From: Chloroflexota bacterium
GTDB lineage: Bacteria > Chloroflexota > Anaerolineae > Anaerolineales > Villigracilaceae
Assembly: GCA_016191985.1 (NCBI GenBank)
Contig: JACPVB010000172.1
Span: 1-10,927 of the forward strand
DNA: 10,927 nt
Direction: 5' to 3'
The translations under genes were made by a program, and so were the position numbers. The notes beneath the pieces were generated by a model, which had not been told where the DNA came from, ran no database searches, and worked only from the letters and a program-made list of their open reading frames with translations. Of this stretch, positions 6,545 through 10,927 are shown one piece after another. Numbering within the stretch: the first letter of the stretch is position 1; every line of letters begins with the position of its first letter.

Positions 6545-6922
6545 ATGTCTGAACTTAAATCTCTTCCCAACCCACAGGACTTTTATGCCCAGGTTTGGGA
6601 AATTGTCCGCAAGATTCCGCGTGGAAAAATTGCCTCGTATGGGCAGATCGCAAAAATGCTCCCACTGCCTGCTGGTGTAGACGGTGAAACGTTTCTGGAA
6701 TTTGGGGCGCTTTGGGTGAGCGGTGCGGTGGCGGCCAGCCCAAACGATGTCCCCTGGCAGCGTGTGGTCAACTCAAAGGGTGAGATCAGCGAACGGGACG
6801 GTGTTGCTGCGCGCAGACAACGTCTGCTCCTGCAAGATGAAGGCGTCCCGTTCAATCCACGCGGCCGCATCGATATGAAAAAATATGGTTGGGACGGAAA
6901 GATCAAACAAGCCAGTTCGTAA
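6545..6922 (+). CDS. alkyltransferase-like protein (ATL), copy 1
   Basis: ATL proteins share the DNA-binding domain of O6-alkylguanine-DNA alkyltransferase but lack the acceptor cysteine. They bind O6-alkylguanine, flip it out and pass it to nucleotide excision repair. This 125-residue copy has the helix-turn-helix segment ASYGQIAKML with the base-flipping Tyr (Y32), and VPWQRVVNS, where Trp (W71) replaces the cysteine of PCHRV. At the arginine-finger position (R128 in human AGT) it reads ALWVSG, with Leu at residue 56, whereas copy 2 has Arg. The C-terminus keeps GRIDMKKYGW. AAGGAAAA at 6533-6540 gives a good ribosome site. The 65-bp gap upstream (6480-6544) holds two weak 5-bp hairpins, at 6479-6491 and 6509-6523. 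Confidence 0.92.
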   Translation: MSELKSLPNPQDFYAQVWEIVRKIPRGKIASYGQIAKMLPLPAGVDGETFLEFGALWVSGAVAASPNDVPWQRVVNSKGEISERDGVAARRQRLLLQDEGVPFNPRGRIDMKKYGWDGKIKQASS

Positions 6923-6950
6923 CACACGTATGAAAAGATAGGAGTTTCTC

Positions 6951-7334
6951 ATGCCCTCTTTCTCTTCTCCTCCAAACCCGCAAGCATATTACCAGCAAGT
7001 CTGGGAGATTGTCCGCCAGGTTCCATTTGGCAAAGTTGCTACGTATGGACAGATCGCAAAAATGATTCCTCCTCCCAGCGGCGTAGAGATTGAAGCTTAT
7101 GTGGCGTTCGCTCCGCGCTGGGTGGGCGGCGCAATGGCGGCCTGCCCCGATGATGTGCCCTGGCAAAGAGTCATCAACTCGCAGGGCAAGGTCAGCGAAC
7201 GGGCCGGGGCGGAGAGACAGCGTCAGTTGTTGGAACAGGAAGGGGTGGAGTTCGATGCGAAAGGTCGCATTGATTTAAAAAAATACGGCTGGAGCGGAAA
7301 GGACGATGAAGTCAGTCAGCCGCGTTTGTTATGA
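6951..7334 (+). CDS. alkyltransferase-like protein (ATL), copy 2
   Basis: This 127-residue protein aligns without gaps to copy 1 over the first 80 residues, with 48 identical by my count. It lies 28 bp downstream behind its own AGGAG (6940-6944), so the pair is a tandem duplication. It has ATYGQIAKMI with Y32 in the recognition helix, APRWVGGAMAACPDDVPWQRV with the arginine finger R56, and W71 in place of the alkyl-acceptor cysteine. All expected ATL features are therefore present. It ends GRIDLKKYGWSG plus a variable tail. The role is recognition of O6-alkylguanine lesions and hand-off to excision repair, from family knowledge. It probably shares a transcript with copy 1. Confidence 0.93.
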   Translation: MPSFSSPPNPQAYYQQVWEIVRQVPFGKVATYGQIAKMIPPPSGVEIEAYVAFAPRWVGGAMAACPDDVPWQRVINSQGKVSERAGAERQRQLLEQEGVEFDAKGRIDLKKYGWSGKDDEVSQPRLL

Positions 7335-7390
7335 AATTGCATATTTTTACAAAGTGAGGTTTGTGCTACAGTGATGTGAAGGAGGCAACC

Positions 7391-7705
7391 ATGTATATCT
7401 TTCAAGTCCATCACTATATCAAACCCAACCAGATCGAAGCCTACAAAGCCGCCACCCTTGAGAACGCGCAAAAGACAAGGCTTGAGCCAGGCGTCCTGCG
7501 GTTCGAGATGTTTCAAGATGCAGCCAACCCCGCGCACTTCAGCCTGTTTGAAGTGTACGCAGACATGACGGCGCGCGATGCGCATCTCGAAACCGAGCAT
7601 TTTCTAAAATGGAAGGATGTGTATCTCGCCACCCAGGAGCGCAAAGGAAATGGGGATGAATTTATTGCCATCTATCCCGCAGATGGAGAATGGAAAAAAG
7701 TTTAA
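7391..7705 (+). CDS. ABM-domain (antibiotic biosynthesis monooxygenase-like) protein
   Basis: I chose the ATG at 7391, preceded by GGAGG at 7381-7385, over an in-frame TTG at 7361. The 104-residue product is a small dimeric alpha-beta ferredoxin-like fold of the ABM type. It has a first strand MYIFQVHHYI, a helix IEAYKAATLENAQKTR, then LEPGVLRFEMFQD, a strand FSLFEVYADMTARDAHLETEHFLKW with the family's typical E and H residues, and a last strand DEFIAIYP. Members include quinol monooxygenases and LsrG-like isomerases. The substrate cannot be set from sequence. TTTACA (7346-7351) and TACAGT (7367-7372) could be a promoter with a short 15-bp spacer, which is weak evidence for independent expression. 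Confidence 0.85.
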   Translation: MYIFQVHHYIKPNQIEAYKAATLENAQKTRLEPGVLRFEMFQDAANPAHFSLFEVYADMTARDAHLETEHFLKWKDVYLATQERKGNGDEFIAIYPADGEWKKV

Positions 7706-7726
7706 CCGATGCGCACTGCATTCGGT
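7705..7726 (-). terminator. hairpin between convergent genes, probable intrinsic terminator for holA
   Basis: ACCGATGC, loop GCACT and GCATTCGGT form an 8-bp stem with one bulged T in the 23-bp gap between convergent genes. On the - strand the hairpin is followed by TTAAACTTTTTT, which gives the U-rich tail expected downstream of holA. On the + strand the following AATTAA is only weakly U-rich, so termination of the ABM gene there is less certain. Confidence 0.6.
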
Positions 7727-7728
7727 AA

Positions 7729-8697
7729 TTAACGCGCCAGTTCAACAACCAGTGTATCCAGGGCCAGGTCCAATGTGACCTGGCTTGTTTTTACCTGCTC
7801 ATCGATTTTCAATAACTGATGATAAATATTTTCAAGCGCTTGCATGGTGAAACGCCCGGCCTGCCCGGTTGTTTTTTCCGCAACATAGGGGTGCACACCC
7901 AAGGCCCTTGCAACATCGTCTTTGTTTCCGCGCCCGTCCAAAATTTCGCGCGCCTGGATCAACAATCTAAATTGACGCACGACCATACCCCACAGCGAAA
8001 ACGAATCTTCATTTTCCAATAAACGATGCAATAATTTTTGCGCGACTTTTCCATTGCCCTGTGACAACGCATCGACAAAGTCAAACACGCTTTGCTGGGA
8101 TGTGACGATACAAACCGCTTCCACATCGGACCCGCGAACGGGTCGCTGCCAATTGACATACGCCAACACCTTGGCAATTTCCATCCCCGCCTGACGGGTA
8201 TCCACACCGACCATTTCCGCAAGTCGTGCGGCGGCGGCGGGTTCGATCTGCCCACCCTGGTTTTTGGTTTCGTTCACGACCCAGCCAGCCATGTCTCTTT
8301 GTTTGGGAAGGAAAAAAGTTTGCAGTTTTACCAGTGACGAATTCTTCGCCGCCCATTTCACCAGCCAGTGTTTTTCAACTTCCTTCGGCTCCATCAATTC
8401 ATGGATGACGAGTCTGGCAGTATCGGGCGCGTTGCCGAGAAATTCCCCAAATTTTTTGCGTGTGGCGGGATTATTGAATTTTGCGGATGGATTGGAAAGG
8501 ATGACCAGTCTCTTCGGCGCGAGGAACGGCATGGCATTAACCGCGTTGTTCAAATCATTCTCTGTCATCGTGCGCGCTTCGAGACGGGCCGTGTTCATGC
8601 CCGCTGTTGTCGGGTCGCTGAAGTCGGACTCGAAATCTTTGATCTTGCGGTGGATGGCAAATTCGTCGTTGCCGTGCAGGAAGAAAATGTTTGGCAT
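7729..8697 (-). CDS. holA: DNA polymerase III subunit delta
   Basis: The delta subunit is the wrench of the clamp-loader complex: it opens the beta sliding clamp so it can be loaded on primed DNA. The 322-residue length is typical. The N-terminal MPNIFFLHGNDEF corresponds to the degenerate, non-ATP-binding P-loop region of domain I. FLAPKRLVILSNPS is the expected strand-helix of the AAA+-like fold. ARLAEMVGVDTRQAGMEIAKVLAY belongs to domain II, and the helical collar includes SVFDFVDALSQGNGKVAQKLLHRLLENED and ends LALDTLVVELAR. No Shine-Dalgarno precedes the ATG; the coding strand there is pyrimidine-rich (8698-8738). It is the last gene of the minus-strand set, 106 bp after the DUF6391 gene. 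Confidence 0.93.
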   Translation of the reverse strand: MPNIFFLHGNDEFAIHRKIKDFESDFSDPTTAGMNTARLEARTMTENDLNNAVNAMPFLAPKRLVILSNPSAKFNNPATRKKFGEFLGNAPDTARLVIHELMEPKEVEKHWLVKWAAKNSSLVKLQTFFLPKQRDMAGWVVNETKNQGGQIEPAAAARLAEMVGVDTRQAGMEIAKVLAYVNWQRPVRGSDVEAVCIVTSQQSVFDFVDALSQGNGKVAQKLLHRLLENEDSFSLWGMVVRQFRLLIQAREILDGRGNKDDVARALGVHPYVAEKTTGQAGRFTMQALENIYHQLLKIDEQVKTSQVTLDLALDTLVVELAR

Positions 8698-8734
8698 TCG
8701 AGAGAAGAAAGATGAAAGAGGAAAGAAAAGAGTA

Positions 8735-8779
8735 GAAAGTGGAACCCTTCGACTGGCTCAGGGCGAGGCGTAGAAAGTG
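8735..8779 (-). repeat. dispersed REP-like repeat, copy 3 (intergenic, inverted)
   Basis: This is the same 45-bp unit as at 4280 and 5092, in reverse orientation, in the 106-bp gap between holA and the DUF6391 gene. The core lies at 8736-8768 with one base change from copy 1 (CCTGTC becomes CCAGTC). GAAAGTG ends lie at 8735-8741 and 8773-8779. The gap also holds a purine-rich tract (about 8702-8739 on the + strand). I see no RNA gene or other structure in it. Confidence 0.88.
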
Positions 8780-8803
8780 GTGGTGTGTGTGTCGAGATTT
8801 TGC

Positions 8804-9292
8804 TTACTTGGTGATGACTCGATGCACGCCTTGGCGGATGGGGACGATGTCTACGATTTGGAGGCTGCCTAAGTCCGCTTCGGTGGTGATGTATTTCTGG
8901 AGCCAGGGTCCGAGGGGTTTGCTGAGTTGGTACCCTGCCAGGGCGAAGAGCAGGGCAAAGGGGATGAGCAGGAGTCGCCACAGAGTGGACTTTGTCCCTC
9001 GCAGCGGGAACCAGGCAAAGGTCGCGGAAAGAAGCGCGGTCGTCGCCAGGTTGGTGCCGCAGCCAGGATGAATCGCAAGTCCGCTTTCGCCGGAGTTCAA
9101 GCGAGTATGTGCCTCGGTCGCAGATTCCCAAATATCCTGCGTGTTCAAATCACCGAGCAGGAAAAAGCCTGTGGGGTTGGAGTGCCCGGCCATGCGTTTG
9201 CCGGGATTCTTGTGCGAGAGCAAATGGATGGTGGCATGTTCGAGCGCGTGATTGCGCCGAGTTTCGAGAATGAGAGGGAGGTCGAGGATCAT
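8804..9292 (-). CDS. DUF6391 family membrane protein
   Basis: The 162-residue protein begins MILDLPLILETRRNHALEHATIHLL, the signature I associate with DUF6391. The HALEH part (H15, E18, H19) plus H23 forms a compact His/Glu cluster. A soluble segment with GHSNPTGFFLLGD follows, then GLAIHPGCGTN (71-81) with another His and a Cys. Two membrane helices lie at about 82-98 and 103-122, and the C-terminal domain is short (LQIVDIVPI). Function is unknown to me. The gene starts 14 bp after the Dus stop codon. No Shine-Dalgarno is present, but a perfect TATAAT sits 6 nt before the ATG. Confidence 0.82.
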   Translation of the reverse strand: MILDLPLILETRRNHALEHATIHLLSHKNPGKRMAGHSNPTGFFLLGDLNTQDIWESATEAHTRLNSGESGLAIHPGCGTNLATTALLSATFAWFPLRGTKSTLWRLLLIPFALLFALAGYQLSKPLGPWLQKYITTEADLGSLQIVDIVPIRQGVHRVITK

Positions 9293-9298
9293 GGGATG

Positions 9299-9304
9299 AT
9301 TATA
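9299..9304 (-). promoter_or_regulatory. TATAAT -10 box positioned for a leaderless DUF6391 transcript
   Basis: On the - strand TATAAT is followed by CATCCC and then the ATG at 9292. A transcript starting at the usual distance would begin at the A of the start codon. The gene has no ribosome site, which fits leaderless translation. The -35 region, which falls in the end of the dus gene, is a poor match. The box could also be chance in an AT-rich gap. Confidence 0.4.
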
Positions 9305-9306
9305 CG

Positions 9307-10335
9307 TTATATCAAAATGCTCTCGGCGGCGGCTTGAGCGATGATGGGCGAGTCGTAAATTTTTTCAAGCAGTTCCAAAAATTCTGCCGAGGGACGGGAC
9401 TTGAGGATCTCCTTGCGTTCGTCGCGGGTGAGGTGCTGCATCATCACGTATTGCACAGCGTTCTTGCGGAAGAGACGCGAGCCATCTTCGTCGCCGTAAA
9501 ATTCGACACTACGAGCAAGATGTTTGCGGATGGTTTTCTTCACCAACTCTGGCGGAACCTGGTCGCGGTCGAGGCGGGAGAAGATCCACGGGTTGGGGAT
9601 GGCGCCGCGTCCGATCATGACGGCATCCACGTTGGTGTGCGCTTTCATGCGGTCAATGTCGGCGACGGTTTTAACATCGCCGCTGCCGATGACAGGAATC
9701 TTGACGAGGGATTTCACTTCGGCAATCGCGTCCCAATCGGCGTTGCCTGCATAACGTTGTTCCTTCGTGCGCCCGTGGATGGCAATCAGCGAGCCGCCTT
9801 CCTCTTCCACAATGCGGGCGATGAGTTTGTAATTCTTGTTGCGATCCCAGCCGAGGCGGATTTTGCCTGTGACGGGCACGCGCAGATTCTTGACCAATTT
9901 ACGAAAGGTGCGCGCGATCTTAAGCGGAGTTGGCATCATGCCTACGCCCGCGCCGCGGTCTGCGATGGTCTTGGCGGGGCAGCCCATGTTGAGGTCGATC
10001 ACATCGGGGTTATTTTCCTGGATTTTCAGCGCGGCTTGCAGGATCAAGTCGGGGTCGTCGCCGTAGATTTGGAAGGTCATCGGGCGTTCGGCTTCCTTGA
10101 AGAACAAACGCTTGGCCGGTTCCTTCGAGCGGCTGAGGATTTTTTCCACTTTGACGAATTCGGTGTAACTCATAGCGGAACCAAGCTCGCGGCACAGCGA
10201 GCGGAAGGGCCAGTCGGAATACCCGTCCATGGGCGCGAGAATCGTGTCCCCGTGAATGGGGATATTGCGGATGTGGAAGGCGCTGCCCTGACTGGCGAAG
10301 CCATCTCGAAGGGTGGGAGGAGAAACTACGTTCAT
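9307..10335 (-). CDS. dus: tRNA-dihydrouridine synthase, DusB-like
   Basis: Dus enzymes use FMN and NADPH to reduce uridine to dihydrouridine in tRNA. The 342-residue protein shows the full series of family motifs. ILAPMDGYSDWPFR (32-45) binds FMN, DLNMGCPAKT (114-123) holds the catalytic Cys C119, and VTGKIRLGWD contains K158. IAIHGRTKEQRYAG contains H187. IPVIGSGDV and MIGRGAIPNPWIF are the FMN-phosphate loops. The C-terminal helical domain (about 265-342) is the tRNA-binding part. The N-terminus is about 20 residues longer than usual before the HIRNIPI strand; no better in-frame start is obvious. There is no Shine-Dalgarno. It lies 9 bp after the methyltransferase gene, so the two are probably co-transcribed. 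Confidence 0.95.
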   Translation of the reverse strand: MNVVSPPTLRDGFASQGSAFHIRNIPIHGDTILAPMDGYSDWPFRSLCRELGSAMSYTEFVKVEKILSRSKEPAKRLFFKEAERPMTFQIYGDDPDLILQAALKIQENNPDVIDLNMGCPAKTIADRGAGVGMMPTPLKIARTFRKLVKNLRVPVTGKIRLGWDRNKNYKLIARIVEEEGGSLIAIHGRTKEQRYAGNADWDAIAEVKSLVKIPVIGSGDVKTVADIDRMKAHTNVDAVMIGRGAIPNPWIFSRLDRDQVPPELVKKTIRKHLARSVEFYGDEDGSRLFRKNAVQYVMMQHLTRDERKEILKSRPSAEFLELLEKIYDSPIIAQAAAESILI

Positions 10336-10344
10336 GGGAGAAGA

Positions 10345-10927
10345 TCAAACCTTGGGAGACGAATATATCACATATTGGTCATCCGTCTTTTCAAACAAGG
10401 CTAATTGTTTTTCTGCATCCAAATCGACCGGTGTTAATGGGTTGTAATTCAAGATAAGCGCTTCTGTCATCGGCTTTCGATTCTTTTCGCTTGCGCCAAC
10501 ATGATAAAAATGCTCGCGTGTCAAAATAGTGTAATTGGGTGAATATTTCTCAAGCGCGAGGTTTTCGCGGTACTGGTTACTGTGCCATGTAGAGAGAATA
10601 AACTTTGCTTTTGTCGCATTGAGCAGGTTGTAGAGTTCCTGCTCATCATCTTCCGACCACGAATTGAAATAATCCACATGTCTGCCGATGTATGGAGGGT
10701 CGCAGTAGATAAAGTCGTTTGGCGCGGCTGAGGCAATGATGCTTCTGAAGTCGGCGCAACCAAAAGCCCAATCGTATTGACTAACTGCGTCGGTCACATA
10801 TCTAATTTGGTTCGCGATCTTGGTGATATAGGATTTGGCAAAACGCTCTGGCTTATGGCCAAAAGGAACATTAAACCCTCCCTTTTTATTGAAACGCATT
10901 ATGCCATTGAAACAGGCGCGGTTTAAG
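10345..10927 (-). CDS. D12-class adenine-N6 DNA methyltransferase, 5' end beyond the window
   Basis: The visible 193 residues are the C-terminal part of a Dam-like (D12 class) enzyme that methylates adenine N6 using S-adenosylmethionine. The frame stays open to the right edge. The residues just inside the edge read LNRACFNGIMRFNKKGGFN, followed by VPFG, which matches the middle of this family, so the methionine at 10899 is internal and not the start. The catalytic DPPY motif is encoded at 10690-10701 within DFIYCDPPY. FILSTWHSNQY and the C-terminal TEALILNY segment also fit. The SAM-binding motif and target recognition region are partly outside, so the recognised site is unknown. No restriction enzyme is visible on this side. 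Confidence 0.92.
   Translation of the reverse strand, partial: LNRACFNGIMRFNKKGGFNVPFGHKPERFAKSYITKIANQIRYVTDAVSQYDWAFGCADFRSIIASAAPNDFIYCDPPYIGRHVDYFNSWSEDDEQELYNLLNATKAKFILSTWHSNQYRENLALEKYSPNYTILTREHFYHVGASEKNRKPMTEALILNYNPLTPVDLDAEKQLALFEKTDDQYVIYSSPKV

Noticed and set aside
6545..7334. Active O6-alkylguanine alkyltransferase (suicide repair enzyme)
   Set aside because: Both copies have Trp where the alkyl-acceptor Cys of PCHRV should be, and they lack the N-terminal domain.
7361..7390. TTG start for the ABM-domain protein
   Set aside because: The ATG at 7391 has GGAGG at proper spacing and gives the normal ABM N-terminus.
8595..9131. 178-codon minus-strand open frame containing PRPEPVEGFHF
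   Set aside because: It overlaps both the DUF6391 gene and holA in another frame, and its remaining residues look like out-of-frame Arg/Pro/Ser-rich translation. Only the short repeat part is meaningful.
9334..10404. 356-codon open frame on the + strand
   Set aside because: It is antisense to the dus gene, whose product has all family motifs. The + strand translation shows no recognisable domain.
10345..10899. Methyltransferase as a complete 184-residue gene
   Set aside because: The frame is open to the edge, and the upstream residues LNRACFNGI continue the family motif, so the ATG at 10899 is internal.

Overview
The window reads as a stretch of ordinary chromosome from a bacterium that is most likely a member of the Chloroflexota, probably Anaerolineae. 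That placement is inference. It rests on the mix of families seen by eye (DUF2721, DUF4184 and DUF6391 proteins, a small CxxC protein, paired alkyltransferase-like proteins) and on short dispersed palindromic repeats of a kind common in those genomes. No rRNA, tRNA, CRISPR array, transposase, integrase or phage gene is visible.

Layout. Positions 1-120 are a 35-bp tandem repeat that runs off the left edge. From 144 to about 7705 all genes are on the + strand. A tight block runs surE (5'/3'-nucleotidase), a DUF2721 membrane protein, a 33-codon ORF that looks like a decayed paralogue, a DUF4184 membrane protein, a 95-residue CxxC protein (ATGA overlap), an EF-hand-bearing lipoprotein and a GT-C-like membrane glycosyltransferase. 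After a 149-bp gap with pentamer repeats and a hairpin comes a second polytopic, GT-C-like protein. Two tandem alkyltransferase-like (ATL) proteins and an ABM-domain monooxygenase follow.

A hairpin at 7705-7726 separates the two strands. From 10927 back to 7729 all genes are on the - strand, in transcription order: a D12-class adenine-N6 DNA methyltransferase (5' end beyond the window), a DusB-like tRNA-dihydrouridine synthase, a DUF6391 membrane protein and the DNA polymerase III delta subunit (holA).

Most genes are housekeeping or nucleic-acid maintenance: nucleotide salvage, alkyl-lesion recognition, tRNA modification, clamp loading and DNA methylation. Interleaved with them is a cell-envelope block of lipoprotein and polytopic glycosyltransferase-like proteins. 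I see no convincing new multi-gene defence or mobile system. The best observations are: (1) a 45-bp repeat element at three sites, two of them inside membrane-protein genes in the same reading frame, where it encodes PRPEPVEGFHF; (2) an ATL tandem pair in which only one copy keeps the arginine-finger position; (3) a truncated paralogue of the CxxC protein left between two genes; (4) -10 boxes placed exactly where leaderless transcripts would begin at two start codons.
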